Position numbers and translations under genes: made by a program | Shown: one piece after another, positions 8,175 to 19,966 of the stretch | Layout of the letters: every line of letters begins with the position of its first letter | How positions within the stretch are numbered: the first letter of the stretch is position 1 | The notes under the pieces: model-generated | The model's database searches: none | Seen by the model: only the letters and a program-made list of their open reading frames with translations | Told to the model about the DNA's origin: nothing | NCBI GenBank assembly: GCA_001295775.1 | Contig: LJIA01000002.1 | Coordinates: 186,001 to 250,000, forward strand | Direction: 5' to 3' | DNA: 64,000 bases | Origin: a beta proteobacterium AAP99 | GTDB lineage: Bacteria; Pseudomonadota; Gammaproteobacteria; Burkholderiales; Burkholderiaceae_C

Positions 8175-8972
8175 TCACTCCTGCAGAAACCCCCGCGCCT
8201 TCAGCGTCTCGCGCAGCGCGGCGCTGTCCTTGGCAAAGGTGTCCGGGTCGTACTTCACCTTGCTGGTATAGAACTGCGCCAGGCTGGTGATGCCCTCCTG
8301 CTCGGCCAGGGCCTTCAGGCGCGGCATGCTCATGTAGCGCGCCCAGCCCTTCACCTCGCGGTCGGCATAGATCGCGTCCAGCTCGGCGTCCGAAGGGTCC
8401 TGATAGCGCTCGTGGTGGATGAAGGCCTGCAGCGGCAGGCGGTCGCGCTTGGGCGGGTCTTCGGCCGGGTGACCGACCACGATGCTCGTCACCGGCAGGC
8501 AGGTGGGCGGCAGCTCCAGAAAGTCCGCAATCGCCTGCATGGAGTGGAGCGTGGTGCCCATGTAGCAGATGCCCAGGCCGCGCGCCTCGAAGCCCAGGCA
8601 GGCGTTCTGCGCCACGATCATCGCGTCGAAGGCCGCCACGTGCCAGCCGATGAGGTTGTTGAAGTTGTCCCGCGCACCGCGGCGCGCCAGCCAGCGCCGC
8701 GTGCGATGAAAGTCCGCGCAGAAGGTCACCACCAGCGGCGCCTGCAGCACCATCTCCTGCTCGAAGTGCAGTTCATAGAGCCGCCGCTTGCGCGCCTCGT
8801 CCTGCGTCAGCACCATCGAGAAGCTGTTCAGGTTGCCCGAGGACGACCCACCCGCCACCGCCTCGCCCAGCACCTCGGTGATGAGATCGGCGTCGATCGG
8901 CTGCGGCTTGAAGCTGCGGATGGAGCGGTGGGTGGCGAGGAGTTGGGGCCGGGGCGGGGTGGCGGGGGTCAT
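8175..8972 (-). CDS. Oxygen-insensitive NADPH nitroreductase (NfsA/Frp-like)
   Basis: 265 residues, in the normal range for group A nitroreductases, which bind FMN and reduce nitro-aromatics, flavins or quinones with NAD(P)H. The N-terminal HRSIRSFKPQPI is the FMN-phosphate binding signature, followed by GGSSSGNLNSFS. GLGICYMGTTLHSM is the conserved C-terminal-core motif, and PVTSIVVGHPAEDP is the segment that follows it in this group. The gene stands alone, convergent with yjjJ. Substrate preference cannot be read from sequence. Confidence 0.85.
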   Translation of the reverse strand: MTPATPPRPQLLATHRSIRSFKPQPIDADLITEVLGEAVAGGSSSGNLNSFSMVLTQDEARKRRLYELHFEQEMVLQAPLVVTFCADFHRTRRWLARRGARDNFNNLIGWHVAAFDAMIVAQNACLGFEARGLGICYMGTTLHSMQAIADFLELPPTCLPVTSIVVGHPAEDPPKRDRLPLQAFIHHERYQDPSDAELDAIYADREVKGWARYMSMPRLKALAEQEGITSLAQFYTSKVKYDPDTFAKDSAALRETLKARGFLQE

Positions 8973-9103
8973 TGTTGGGTGCGGGCCAGCGTTGCAGGCC
9001 TGATGGCGGGAGAGCTGCGGATTGTGGGTGGACGTCGGCAGTGCTGTTCAATTTTTCCGCGTGTTCAGGAAAAGTGAACGCGGCCAGGCACTGAACAGCT
9101 GCC

Positions 9104-9155
9104 TTTCCGCTTGTCTGGCGGGCGTTTCCAGCCATTTTGGCTTGAAGAGGCGCAT
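9104..9155 (-). repeat. Dispersed palindromic repeat, copy B (minus orientation)
   Basis: Read on the minus strand it runs ATGCGCCTCTTCAAGCC, AAAATGGCTGGAAACGCCC, then GCCAGACAAGCGGAAA. It faces copy B' about 35 bp away in the opposite orientation, forming a BIME-like pair. Confidence 0.8.
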
Positions 9156-9189
9156 GGAATGGACTTCTTCGATTCCGAATCAAGGCTGG

Positions 9190-9242
9190 GTGCGCCTCTT
9201 CAGGCTAAATCGCCTGAAGAATGGCTTGGGACAAGCGGAAAA
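9190..9242 (+). repeat. Dispersed palindromic repeat, copy B'
   Basis: Plus-orientation partner of copy B: TGCGCCTCTTCAGGCTAAAT, CGCCTGAA hairpin, then GGGACAAGCGGAAAA at 9228-9242. Confidence 0.8.
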
Positions 9243-9291
9243 CCGCTGCAGACCCGCCCCGCCGATCGAGCAACGATGCGCCGAGCGACGC

Positions 9292-9813
9292 TCAGCCGCC
9301 CACCACCCGCACCTCATCCCCCATGCGCAGCGTGCCGCCCTGCAGCACCCGCGCCGTCATGCCGCCATGGCCGCGCATGGCGTTGTAGCCGCCGGGGCCT
9401 AGCACCGCTTCCATCTTGCTGCAGGGGTCGCAGGGGCCGGTGAGTTCCAGCACCACCTCCTCGCCCACGCGCAGCAGCAGGCGCTGGTCCGGAAACGGCG
9501 AGCGCGCGCCGATCAGGTTCAGGCCGCTCACCACCAGGTTGCGGCGCAGCAGGGCCGGGTCGATCGAGCGCTTGCCCAGCCAGGCCGCAATCAGCGGCAG
9601 ATGCTCCGCCTGAATGAGCGTGACCTGCCGCTTGCCGCCCCCGGGCGCGCGGCTAGCCTTGTTGGCACTGCGATCACCAAACAGCCCTCGGCCTTCGATG
9701 GCGAGGGCTTCTTGGAATGCTTGGGCCGGGGTGCCGCGGGCGGGGCGGACGAAGATCGCGTCGAGGCAGCCGGTACGCGGAGGGGCTTCGATCAGTCGGC
9801 GAATTTCGACCAT
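9292..9813 (-). CDS. MOSC domain protein
   Basis: 173 residues from the ATG at 9813. MOSC domains bind molybdenum cofactor or handle sulfur transfer. The family motifs are the N-terminal PPRTGCLDAIFVRPARG and the C-terminal cysteine motif GPCDPCSKMEAVLG followed by GGYNAMRGHGGM, which carries the conserved cysteine of the family. An in-frame TTG at 9915 would add 34 residues; I prefer 9813 because the extra residues do not resemble the family and fall in the region upstream of the divergent dcm gene. Cofactor substrate unknown. Confidence 0.8.
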   Translation of the reverse strand: MVEIRRLIEAPPRTGCLDAIFVRPARGTPAQAFQEALAIEGRGLFGDRSANKASRAPGGGKRQVTLIQAEHLPLIAAWLGKRSIDPALLRRNLVVSGLNLIGARSPFPDQRLLLRVGEEVVLELTGPCDPCSKMEAVLGPGGYNAMRGHGGMTARVLQGGTLRMGDEVRVVGG

Positions 9814-9944
9814 GACTTCAACGGCAAGCTCACGGGATGGGACTGCGACAGTGAGATCAAAAGAATTTGGTCGCACGGCGCCAAACCGGGTCGGTTCAAC
9901 GACATAATGTCGCAAAACGTTCCCAGCGACAGGAGAAACACTGA

Positions 9945-11240
9945 ATGCGCATACAGGAGTATCGCACCGCCGAGCACCCGTCCGTCGAGTACATCATTGC
10001 AGCGGAGCAGGTTCATCCTATCCGGACGATTGCTGAGGCTCTGCAAGTGTCCGTTCGGACATTGCAGCGCTGGAAGACCGGGGAGACAGAGCCGCGGCCA
10101 TATCTGCAAGTTCGCGGCGCCCTGCAGCATCTCCTGCCATTTCAGGAGCCGCTGGCTCGGCCGGAAGCGGCATTCCGGTTCATTGATCTCTTTGCAGGCA
10201 TAGGCGGCATCCGCCAGGCATTCGAGAGCTTTGGCGGGCAGTGCGTCTTCACCAGCGAGTGGGACAGCTACGCACAGAAAAGCTACGCGGCCAATTACCC
10301 AAGTGACCACCCCATCAATGGCGACATCACGATGGTCGAGGAGCGCCAGATCCCCGAGCATGATCTGCTGCTTGCCGGGTTTCCCTGTCAGCCGTTCTCG
10401 ATTGCAGGTGTCTCCAAGAAGAATGCGCTTGGTCGTGCGCATGGCTTTGCTGATGAAACGCAGGGCACCCTGTTCTTCGATGTGGCGCGCATCATTGCGC
10501 ACCACCGGCCACGTGCTTTCCTTCTGGAGAACGTGAAGAATCTCAAGTCTCACGACAGGGGGCGCACGTTTGACGTCATCCATCGGACACTCACCCAAGA
10601 ATTGGGCTACGACGTCCACTACAAGATCATCGACGCCGCGCACTTTGTTCCGCAGCACCGCGAGCGGATCATCATCGTCGGCTTCCGCGAGGGCACAGCC
10701 TTTGACTGGGACATGCTCGATCTGCCGCCCAAGGATGAACAGACGCTGGCCAGCATCCTGCACCGCACGGACGGCACCGAACCGCAACTGCCTTGGGACG
10801 AGGATCGCTTCTTCGATCATTCGAGAAAGCGTGTGCACGACAAGTACACACTGACACCCAAGCTCTGGGAGTATTTGCAGGCTTACAAAGCCAAGCACCA
10901 GGAAAAGGGCAATGGATTTGGCTTCGGCCTAGTCACGCCGAAGCAGACAGCACGGACACTGTCTGCGCGCTACTACAAGGACGGATCAGAGATCCTGATC
11001 GACCAAGGCCCCAGATCGAGGCCGCGGCGACTGACTCCTCGGGAGTGCGCTAGGTTGATGGGTTTTCCGGATACGTTCCGCATTCCCGTATCGGATACAC
11101 GTGCCTACAAGCAGTTCGGCAACTCAGTGGTGATTCCCGTGATTCACGAAGTCGCTCGCTTGATGCGGCCGTTCTTGTCGGATGGAGCAGCCAATCAGCC
11201 GGAACTCTTCGCTACGAACAAAAGATGGCAGACGTCGTAG
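9945..11240 (+). CDS. dcm: DNA (cytosine-5-)-methyltransferase, Dcm/M.EcoRII type, predicted CCWGG
   Basis: 431 residues. It methylates the inner cytosine, predicted at CCWGG. Motifs in order: motif [14 protein letters not shown] (residues 81-93), motif [10 protein letters not shown] with catalytic Cys148, motif VI ENV at 195-197, motif VIII PQHRERI, and motif X QFGNSV. The target-recognition segment [31 protein letters not shown] closely matches E. coli Dcm. Residues 20-50 form an HTH ([20 protein letters not shown]), which in related enzymes binds the own promoter. Strong SD AGGAGA. Its end overlaps vsr; an EcoRII-type nuclease follows. Codon use shifts toward lower GC than the neighbours. 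Confidence 0.93.
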   Translation: MRIQEYRTAEHPSVEYIIAAEQVHPIRTIAEALQVSVRTLQRWKTGETEPRPYLQVRGALQHLLPFQEPLARPEAAFRFIDLFAGIGGIRQAFESFGGQCVFTSEWDSYAQKSYAANYPSDHPINGDITMVEERQIPEHDLLLAGFPCQPFSIAGVSKKNALGRAHGFADETQGTLFFDVARIIAHHRPRAFLLENVKNLKSHDRGRTFDVIHRTLTQELGYDVHYKIIDAAHFVPQHRERIIIVGFREGTAFDWDMLDLPPKDEQTLASILHRTDGTEPQLPWDEDRFFDHSRKRVHDKYTLTPKLWEYLQAYKAKHQEKGNGFGFGLVTPKQTARTLSARYYKDGSEILIDQGPRSRPRRLTPRECARLMGFPDTFRIPVSDTRAYKQFGNSVVIPVIHEVARLMRPFLSDGAANQPELFATNKRWQTS

Positions 11241-11665
11241 ACGCTGCAGCGCGCAGCCGGATGATGAGTCGGATTGGTGGAAAGAACACTAAGCCGGAGC
11301 TCATTGTGCGCAGCTATCTGCACAGAGCGGGGTTCCGATTCCGTATTCACCGCAAAGACCTGCCGGGAAGGCCCGACATCGTTCTGCCCAGATACGGCGC
11401 AGTAGTGTTCGTACACGGATGCTTTTGGCACAGGCACCGTGGATGCCGTTTTGCCACTACGCCTTCAACTAATACTGAGTTCTGGCGCGAAAAGTTCTCC
11501 GCCAATATTGCAAGGGATAAGCGAAACACGCGTTTGCTCCGGCGCGGCGGATGGCGTGTTCTCGTCGTCTGGGAGTGTCAGTGCTCTTCACTGGGTCTCA
11601 CCAGGCTCACGAAGTTGATATTGAACGGCGGATCAGCGACGGCCGATGGTGCCAATCAGGTTTAG
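11225..11665 (+). CDS. vsr: Very-short-patch repair endonuclease Vsr
   Basis: 146 residues. Vsr nicks 5' of the T in T:G mismatches that arise when methylcytosine in the Dcm site deaminates. Seen: [15 protein letters not shown] at the N terminus, catalytic Asp51 in GRPDIVLP, and the zinc/active-site segment [14 protein letters not shown] (Cys66, His69, His71, Cys74), positions that match E. coli Vsr. The start overlaps the dcm stop by 16 bp in another frame, the classic dcm-vsr arrangement. This supports CCWGG specificity for the cassette. Confidence 0.93.
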   Translation: MADVVDAAARSRMMSRIGGKNTKPELIVRSYLHRAGFRFRIHRKDLPGRPDIVLPRYGAVVFVHGCFWHRHRGCRFATTPSTNTEFWREKFSANIARDKRNTRLLRRGGWRVLVVWECQCSSLGLTRLTKLILNGGSATADGANQV

Positions 11666-11676
11666 AAGGCTTCGAC

Positions 11677-13131
11677 ATGACCTCATCGACCAACTCGAAG
11701 TTTGGTTCCCATCAGACACGAGACCGTGGGAAGTACTTCGCCGAACCCGAAGACATCTCAGAAGAAACGATTCAACGGCTAGCCGAGAGGTCTGAAAGTG
11801 TCCTCGTAAAGAAGCTCGCAAAGAACGATCGGCAGTGGGCTATCTGGAATGAAGAGAGTGGCAAGTGGTTCAGTAACCAAGCCGGGCCGCTGCTTCCTGC
11901 TGAGATTCGCGAGAAGCATTTTTTCCCACCACTTCAAGAAGATCCTAAAAAGCCGCATAACCGCTCTGCCTCGATCAATATCTACTGGCCAGCAATTGGA
12001 AAGGTTTATCCATCTAGGTTTATCTGGTACTCCGACAAAGGTGCAGCAGAAAATCACTTGACCACGAACCCACGGAGTGAGTTTGATTCTCTTGCACCCG
12101 CTAGCCTTTTCCTCATTTTCAAGCCGAAAGATCCTGCAGGTCAGTACGTCGCTTTAACGGTAGACGCCGCGAATGAGGCGCTGATTGAGTACGTCTCCGA
12201 GGTCTTCGGCATTCGAAGCGACTTCCATTGCCGCATTTTTGAGTGCTCCCAACTTGATCTACGACCGAGGCTCACTGAGTTGCAGTCATTTGTCCTTGAA
12301 ATACTCGCGGCTCTAGATCAAGGATACGAACGCTTTCTAGCCTTCACTAAAGCGTTCAAACGGAAGTCACGAACAGAAGTGAGCGATGCAGCTTTCAGAG
12401 TCTGGAAGATCCGCACTGGCGAAACAGATCTTGATCCGTTTCGAATTTCAGCACCGGGTGATGCAATTTTCGACATCACTAGAGAGATTGAATTTGCGAT
12501 CTATCGACTCGATGAAGCCAAAACTTACGGGATGCAACTCGTCCGGTCGATTTTTGCCGGTGACTCGCAAATCGATTCAAAACGCGCAGTCATGGCGTGT
12601 ATTGAAAATTTCGATGAGCTCTACAGAGTGTTTTTAAGCGCATCGCAGGCACGTGCTTCGCGCGCGGGTGGATCCTTTGAAACGGTCGTAGCGCGAACTC
12701 TCAACGCAGGCGGTATACCGTTTGCCGCTCAGAACATGTTCGATGGAAGCAAACCTGACTTCGTGCTGCCGAATGCTTCCACCTACGAGAACGACACTCT
12801 GCGAGGTGACCACGCATTGATCTTAACGCTTAAAACGACTCTTAGAGAGCGATGGAAGCAAGTCGTCAGTGAAAGCAAGAACTGTCCTATCTATCTCGGT
12901 ACTCTTGATGAGAACATCACGAGCGCTACCTTGGACAAGCTTTCGGACCACAGCATCTTCTTGGTCGTACCTGAGCGTTTCAAAGCATCGGTATACACAG
13001 AGTACGCAAACCGTGAAAGCGTAATTAGTTACCGAGACTTTTTCGACGAGTTGCGTAGTCGCAATATGAACAGCTGGTTATCTATGGGCATTCCGTGCTT
13101 CGGAAAAACTCCGATGGACAACGTCACATGA
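11677..13131 (+). CDS. EcoRII-type restriction endonuclease
   Basis: 484 residues from the ATG at 11677, with AGAAGG SD overlapping the vsr stop. It is the restriction partner of the Dcm-like enzyme. The C-terminal domain matches the EcoRII catalytic domain: ARASRAGGSFE (active-site Glu region), KPDFVLPN with Asp361, TYEN, then LKTTLRERW with Lys386, Arg392 and Trp393. The N-terminal ~290 residues are longer than the EcoRII effector domain and I could not match them closely. The gene is clearly AT-richer than gyrB, which it meets tail to tail 6 bp away. Recent transfer is likely. Confidence 0.85.
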   Translation: MTSSTNSKFGSHQTRDRGKYFAEPEDISEETIQRLAERSESVLVKKLAKNDRQWAIWNEESGKWFSNQAGPLLPAEIREKHFFPPLQEDPKKPHNRSASINIYWPAIGKVYPSRFIWYSDKGAAENHLTTNPRSEFDSLAPASLFLIFKPKDPAGQYVALTVDAANEALIEYVSEVFGIRSDFHCRIFECSQLDLRPRLTELQSFVLEILAALDQGYERFLAFTKAFKRKSRTEVSDAAFRVWKIRTGETDLDPFRISAPGDAIFDITREIEFAIYRLDEAKTYGMQLVRSIFAGDSQIDSKRAVMACIENFDELYRVFLSASQARASRAGGSFETVVARTLNAGGIPFAAQNMFDGSKPDFVLPNASTYENDTLRGDHALILTLKTTLRERWKQVVSESKNCPIYLGTLDENITSATLDKLSDHSIFLVVPERFKASVYTEYANRESVISYRDFFDELRSRNMNSWLSMGIPCFGKTPMDNVT

Positions 13132-13137
13132 GACGCG

Positions 13138-15663
<2,526 letters not shown>

Positions 15664-15738
15664 CTACTCAATCGCGTGCAGGCTTTGCACGTTTGCAGCC
15701 GTGGAAAAGTGAACTGGTTGCGCTTTTCGGGGGCTGAA

Positions 15739-15785
15739 TAAAAACGCCGAAGGGGCGACGCTGGCTTCAACGTGGCCCCTTTGGC
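15739..15785 (-). terminator. Terminator between dnaN and gyrB
   Basis: Inverted repeat GCCGAAGGGGC (15746-15756) with GCCCCTTTGGC (15775-15785), one G-T pair, followed on the minus strand by a run of five T. It should end dnaN transcription or attenuate read-through into gyrB. Confidence 0.75.
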
Positions 15786-15828
15786 TGGCGCCCCGCAAGG
15801 TGCTTGCAGGGCCCGGTCGGTGTGGTGA

Positions 15829-16935
15829 TCAGATTCGCATCGGCATCACGACGTACTTGAAGTCGCCATTATCGGGCAGGGTGATCAGGGCGCTGGCATT
15901 GGGGTCGTTCAGCCCGATCTGGATCGCCGGCACCTTGAGATTGGCCAGCACATCCAGCAGGTAGCTGACGTTGAAGCCGATCTCCACGCCGCCGTGCGGC
16001 CAATCGATGTCGAGCTCCTCGAAGGCTTCTTCCTGGTCGGCGTTGGTGGAGTTGATCTTCAGCAGGTTGTCGGCCACGGCCCAGCGCACGCCCTTGAACT
16101 TGTCGCTGGTCAGGATCGCGGCGCGCTGCAGGGCGCCCTGGATCAGGCCGCGGTCCACGGTGAAGAGCTTGGTGTAGCCCTGCGGGACAACGCGCGTGTA
16201 GTCCGGGAACTTGCCTTCCACCAGCTTGCTGATGAGCTCGATGTTGCCGAAGTTGAACTTGATCTGGTTGTTGGCCACGGCGATCGCCACCGGGTCTTCG
16301 GACTCATCCATCAGGCGCAGCAGCTCCATGACCGTCTTGCGCGGGATGATGACCTCGTGCTTGGGCAGGCTGGCATCCACCTTGGTCTGGCAGAAGGCCA
16401 GACGGTGGCCATCGGTGGCCACGGCCTTGACGTAGTTGCCGTCGGTGACGAAGAGCAGGCCGTTGAGGTAGTAGCGGATGTCCTGCTGCGCCATGGCGAA
16501 GTGCACCATGGAGATCAGGTGCTTCAGCGCCTTCTGTGTCAGGCTGAACTGCGCGCCCCAGGCCTCGGGCTGCGCCACGGTGGGAAATTCGGCGGCATCC
16601 AGGGTGGCCAGCGAGAAGCGGCTCTTGCCGGACTGGATCGTGAGCTTCTTGCTGGCGTGGCTGAGCGTGACTTCGCCGGATTCCGGCAGGGCGCGCAGGA
16701 TGTCCAGCAGCTTGCGCGCATTCACCGTGGTGGCGACGTCGTCCTTGCCCACGCCGAATTCGCCGGCGGTGGTGATCTGGATTTCGATGTCGGTGGCCAG
16801 GAAGAAGACGGACTCGCCCGTCTTCTTCATCAGCAGGTTGGCCAGGATGGGCAGCGTGTGGCGGCGTTCGACGATGCCGGAGACGGTCGACAGCGGCTTG
16901 AGGAGGGCGTCGCGGCTGGCTTTGACCAATTGCAT
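15829..16935 (-). CDS. dnaN: DNA polymerase III sliding clamp, beta subunit
   Basis: 368 residues, the family length. The ring-shaped dimer tethers DNA polymerase III to DNA. Start at 16935 (MQLVKASRDALLKPLSTV) has the strong SD AAGGAAAG on the minus strand; an upstream in-frame start at 16968 adds 11 atypical residues. Conserved segments include RRHTLPILANLL, ATDGHRLAFCQ and the C-terminal YVVMPMRI, which ends in the MPMR(I/L) clamp signature. Lies between dnaA and gyrB in the standard order, with the DnaA-box cluster immediately upstream. Confidence 0.98.
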   Translation of the reverse strand: MQLVKASRDALLKPLSTVSGIVERRHTLPILANLLMKKTGESVFFLATDIEIQITTAGEFGVGKDDVATTVNARKLLDILRALPESGEVTLSHASKKLTIQSGKSRFSLATLDAAEFPTVAQPEAWGAQFSLTQKALKHLISMVHFAMAQQDIRYYLNGLLFVTDGNYVKAVATDGHRLAFCQTKVDASLPKHEVIIPRKTVMELLRLMDESEDPVAIAVANNQIKFNFGNIELISKLVEGKFPDYTRVVPQGYTKLFTVDRGLIQGALQRAAILTSDKFKGVRWAVADNLLKINSTNADQEEAFEELDIDWPHGGVEIGFNVSYLLDVLANLKVPAIQIGLNDPNASALITLPDNGDFKYVVMPMRI

Positions 16936-17405
16936 AAGTCTTTCCTTATTGTTGGTAATAGGTAACAAGGGCGGGGCTCGTCTGTGGACAAGGCAAAAAC
17001 GCCTTGCAGATCAACGAGTTAGCCTCTTGTTTTGCCTGTGAATAAGGAAGTACAGGGCCGCGCACGAAATGTGGATAACTTCCTGCGTTTGCCGCAAGAC
17101 ACGAGTTATCCACATTCTGCCAACGGCGTTGTACTCGCTTGTCCACAGTACCGAACATTGGGTTTTGAAGCAACTTGAGTGGGGGTGAAAACGGGGCTTT
17201 TTGGGGGTCACGGCACCTGGCCGGATCAGCCTGGCACAGGCCATTTGTCGGCCGGGTCGTGTGGCCTGCGCAGAGCGGACCGGCGCAGGCAGGACGGACT
17301 GGGCATCTCAGGACACATTTTTGAAGATCGAGGCTGGGCAAGCGGAAAATGCGATAGTGAGTACCTGCTCGGGGTGGGTTATCAACCCTCCGCCTGCGCT
17401 GGGTC
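16936..17405. other. Probable oriC: dnaA-dnaN intergenic region with DnaA-box cluster
   Basis: This 470-bp gap contains five DnaA-box-like 9-mers within 165 bp: TGTGGACAA 16983-16991, TGTGAATAA 17037-17045, TGTGGATAA 17070-17078 (perfect), TTATCCACA 17106-17114 (perfect) and TTGTCCACA 17139-17147. A small AT-rich stretch at 16938-16966 next to dnaN could be the unwinding element. Position between dnaA and dnaN is a common origin site. A degenerate dispersed-repeat copy sits at 17309-17349. Box count and placement are seen; origin function is inferred. Confidence 0.75.
17309..17349 (+). repeat. Dispersed repeat, degenerate copy E
   Basis: Ends in TGGGCAAGCGGAAAA (17335-17349) after CAGGACACATTTTTGAAG, which aligns to the hairpin and linker of better copies but has lost base pairing. 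Probable fragment. Confidence 0.5.
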
Positions 17406-18932
17406 TCAGCTCTTCAGCGTCTGCTCCAGCACATGCAGGGTGTGATTGAGCTGGACGTCCTTGCCGCGCTCGGTGCCGATCTTGCGCACGGCGTGGAGCA
17501 CGGTGGTGTGGTCCCGGCCGCCAAACAGCTCGCCGATCTCCGGCAGGCTCTTCTGGGTCAGTTCCTTGGCCAGATACATGGCCACCTGGCGCGGCACGGC
17601 AATGTTGGCCGGGCGGCGCTTGGAGTACATGTCGGCGACCTTGATCTTGTAATAGTCCGCGACGGTCTTCTGGATCACTTCGATGGAGATCTGGCCGCGC
17701 GAGACCTGCAGCAGGTCGCGCAAGGCGTCCTTGGCGGTGTCCAGGGTGATGGTCTTGCCGTGGAAGTCGCAGTAAGCCACGACCTTCTTCAGCGCACCTT
17801 CCAGTTCGCGCACATTGCTGCGCAGGTGCTTGGCGATGAAGAAGGCCACTTCACTTTCCAGCAGCTTGCCCAGTTCTTCGGCCTTCTGCTGCAGGATGGC
17901 CACGCGCATTTCCAGCTCCGGCGGCTCGATGGCCACGGTCAGCCCGGCGTCGAAGCGGCTCTTCAGGCGCTCATCAATATCAGAGAGCTCCTTGGGATAG
18001 GTGTCGCTGGTGATGATGATCTGGCTCTTGGCGGCGGTGAGCGCCTCGAACAGGTAGAAGAACTCCTCCTGAGTGCGCTCCTTGCCGGCAAAGAACTGGA
18101 TGTCATCGATCAGCAGCAGATCGAGCGAGTGGTAGTAGCGCTTGAAGGCATCGAAGTCCTTGCGCTGGTAGGCCCGCACCACGTCCGCCACGTATTGCTC
18201 GGCATGGATGTAGCGCACCCGTGCATCCGGCTTGGCATCCAGCATGGCATTGCCGATGGCGTGGATCAGGTGGGTCTTGCCCAGGCCGGTGCCGCCGTAC
18301 AGAAAGAAGGGGTTGTAGGAGACGCCGGGGTTGTCGGCGACCTGCAGGGCGGCTGCGCGGGCCAGCTGGTTGGCCTTGCCCGAGACGAAGTTGTCAAAGC
18401 GCAGCACGGTGTTGACGCGCGTGCGTTCCTGCACGTCGATCATTGCGGCGGCCGGCGGCACGGACGCGCCGGAATTGCTGTTGGCTGCCGCGGCGGATTC
18501 AGCCGCGCCTTGCAGCAGGCTGGCCAAGGGTGCCGGACCGCCCGAAGTCTCAATGCCCGCGCCATGGGCGCTCGGCTGGCTGGCCGGTGTGCCCGAGCCT
18601 GCGGCCGGGCTGCCGATCTCCAGGTTGAGATCGACGCGGTAGCCGAAGAGTTCTTCGGTCCAGCTCTGTACCTCGCGCAGGTATTCGCCGCGGAAGTGCT
18701 CGGCCTTGGCCCGGTTGGGGGCCAGCAGCGTCAGGCGGCGGGCATCGGCGTCGTAGGCGCCGGCCGAGATCGGCTTGACCCAGGCCACGAACTGTTCACG
18801 CGTGAGCTGATTGCCCAAGCGCTCGCAGCAGCGGGCCCAGAAGTGGTCACCGGCATGCGATGCCGAATCCATGGGGGAAAGCTCGCCCCCGGCCAGCCCG
18901 AAGGGGCTGGCAGATGCAGATGCGTTCGACAT
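17406..18932 (-). CDS. dnaA: Chromosomal replication initiator protein DnaA
   Basis: 508 residues. DnaA-ATP binds DnaA boxes and opens the origin. Domain I (to about 100) is followed by a long variable Ala/Gly/Pro/Ser linker to about 165, then the AAA+ domain with Walker A GGTGLGKT (213-220) and Walker [11 protein letters not shown] (272-281). Domain IV carries the box-binding signature [15 protein letters not shown] near residue 475. The linker is longer than in E. coli (467 residues in total there). Divergent from rpmH and followed by the DnaA-box cluster and dnaN. Confidence 0.98.
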   Translation of the reverse strand: MSNASASASPFGLAGGELSPMDSASHAGDHFWARCCERLGNQLTREQFVAWVKPISAGAYDADARRLTLLAPNRAKAEHFRGEYLREVQSWTEELFGYRVDLNLEIGSPAAGSGTPASQPSAHGAGIETSGGPAPLASLLQGAAESAAAANSNSGASVPPAAAMIDVQERTRVNTVLRFDNFVSGKANQLARAAALQVADNPGVSYNPFFLYGGTGLGKTHLIHAIGNAMLDAKPDARVRYIHAEQYVADVVRAYQRKDFDAFKRYYHSLDLLLIDDIQFFAGKERTQEEFFYLFEALTAAKSQIIITSDTYPKELSDIDERLKSRFDAGLTVAIEPPELEMRVAILQQKAEELGKLLESEVAFFIAKHLRSNVRELEGALKKVVAYCDFHGKTITLDTAKDALRDLLQVSRGQISIEVIQKTVADYYKIKVADMYSKRRPANIAVPRQVAMYLAKELTQKSLPEIGELFGGRDHTTVLHAVRKIGTERGKDVQLNHTLHVLEQTLKS

Positions 18933-19381
18933 GGTTCAGCAGGCGTCCGGCCGGGGGGGTTCGATGAAGGACTGAACTCGTTGATGCGCACAAGTCAATT
19001 TGCGCGACACCTCGGCCTCGTCGCAGACCGCTGCGCCCGGTGCGGCTGCGCGGCCTGAGGTCTCCCAACCTCGTGTGTACTTATTCATATTGTGATGTTG
19101 ATTAGTGCTGCCAAACGCCCTCTTGAGGCGGTTATCCACAGCGTACACCTGCGTTCGGGCGTTTGTCCTAGGGTTTGCGACAGGCGTTTGCGGAATTTCG
19201 ACCTGCGCCGCAGCCCTCCAATTGTGGTGAGTGACCGCTCGCCTTCACGGCGCCACGCACGGCCGTGGCAGTTCACTTTTTTGGCGCAGACGGGCCATTC
19301 AAGCAACCGGCGCGGCGGGTCGCGCCCAGGCTGGCCCGAGGCCATGCTCTAGCGGCCGCAATGAGGCCGCGGCTTAACTCG

Positions 19382-19411
19382 TTGACAGATAAGGCTTTTC
19401 TGGGCTCTAAT
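19382..19411 (+). promoter_or_regulatory. Candidate sigma70 promoter of rpmH
   Basis: TTGACA (19382-19387) and TCTAAT (19406-19411) separated by 18 bp. Transcription would start near 19418, giving an rpmH leader of about 290 nt. Confidence 0.65.
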
Positions 19412-19462
19412 CATGGGCTTTTCCTGATTCTTCGGGCGCTTTGCGGATGCCGAGCGTACGCA

Positions 19463-19498
19463 CCATCAGGGAACACGCCGGCTGAGTTGCCCTGATGG
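19463..19498 (+). other. Hairpin in the rpmH leader
   Basis: Perfect 9-bp stem CCATCAGGG (19463-19471) / CCCTGATGG (19490-19498) with an 18-nt loop, inside the predicted rpmH 5' leader. No T-run follows, so it is not a simple terminator. Function unknown. Confidence 0.5.
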
Positions 19499-19707
19499 GC
19501 TTGGCTTGCTGGACGGGTTGCGGCGCATGCGGCTCCCGGCCACCAAGACGGACGCTTTGAAGCAATAGGTCGGGCCAAGGGCTGCAGCATGCCGCGCCGG
19601 CACCTCAGGGTGCAGGATGAACGGACACACTGCCGGTTCCCAACGCGGGCCGCGCAGACAAGCACGCAGCCAACACGAAATCACTGCTTCGAATACTGAG
19701 AGCGACC

Positions 19708-19845
19708 ATGAAACGCACCTTCCAACCCTCCGTCATCCGCCGCAAGCGCACCCACGGTTTCCGTGCCCGCATGAAGACCAAGGGCGGCCGCGCCGTCCTG
19801 AACGCACGCCGCGCCAAGGGCCGCAAGCGCCTGGCCGTGGCCTGA
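19708..19845 (+). CDS. rpmH: 50S ribosomal protein L34
   Basis: 45 residues, [18 protein letters not shown] followed by [17 protein letters not shown], nearly identical to L34 across proteobacteria. It binds 23S rRNA in the large subunit. Very basic, no other domain. It heads the rpmH-rnpA-yidD-yidC-mnmE cluster and is divergent from dnaA; a terminator hairpin lies 120 bp downstream, before rnpA. Confidence 0.98.
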   Translation: MKRTFQPSVIRRKRTHGFRARMKTKGGRAVLNARRAKGRKRLAVA

Positions 19846-19966
19846 TGCTGCGCTGACGCTGCGCAAGCTGCGTCGCGCCGGATCTGGCGAGGCTCCGTCA
19901 GGGTTCGGTCCGGCACAGGCAGCGCCTGTCGGATCCTTCCCCCGGCACCGGATGCAGACGTACAAA

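Larger units (their letters stand above)
8973..9291. other. Intergenic region with an inverted pair of dispersed repeats
   Basis: About 320 bp without a gene. It holds the upstream region of the nitroreductase gene (minus strand) and, from 9104, two head-to-head copies of the dispersed repeat listed separately. No tRNA or small ORF with coding character was seen. Confidence 0.7.
18933..19707. promoter_or_regulatory. dnaA-rpmH divergent region with one perfect DnaA box
   Basis: 775 bp without a gene. It contains a perfect DnaA box TTATCCACA at 19132-19140 in an AT-rich patch (19070-19110) that probably carries the dnaA promoter, which would allow DnaA autoregulation. The second half holds the rpmH promoter and its long leader. 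With the dnaA-dnaN cluster it may make a bipartite origin. Confidence 0.6.
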
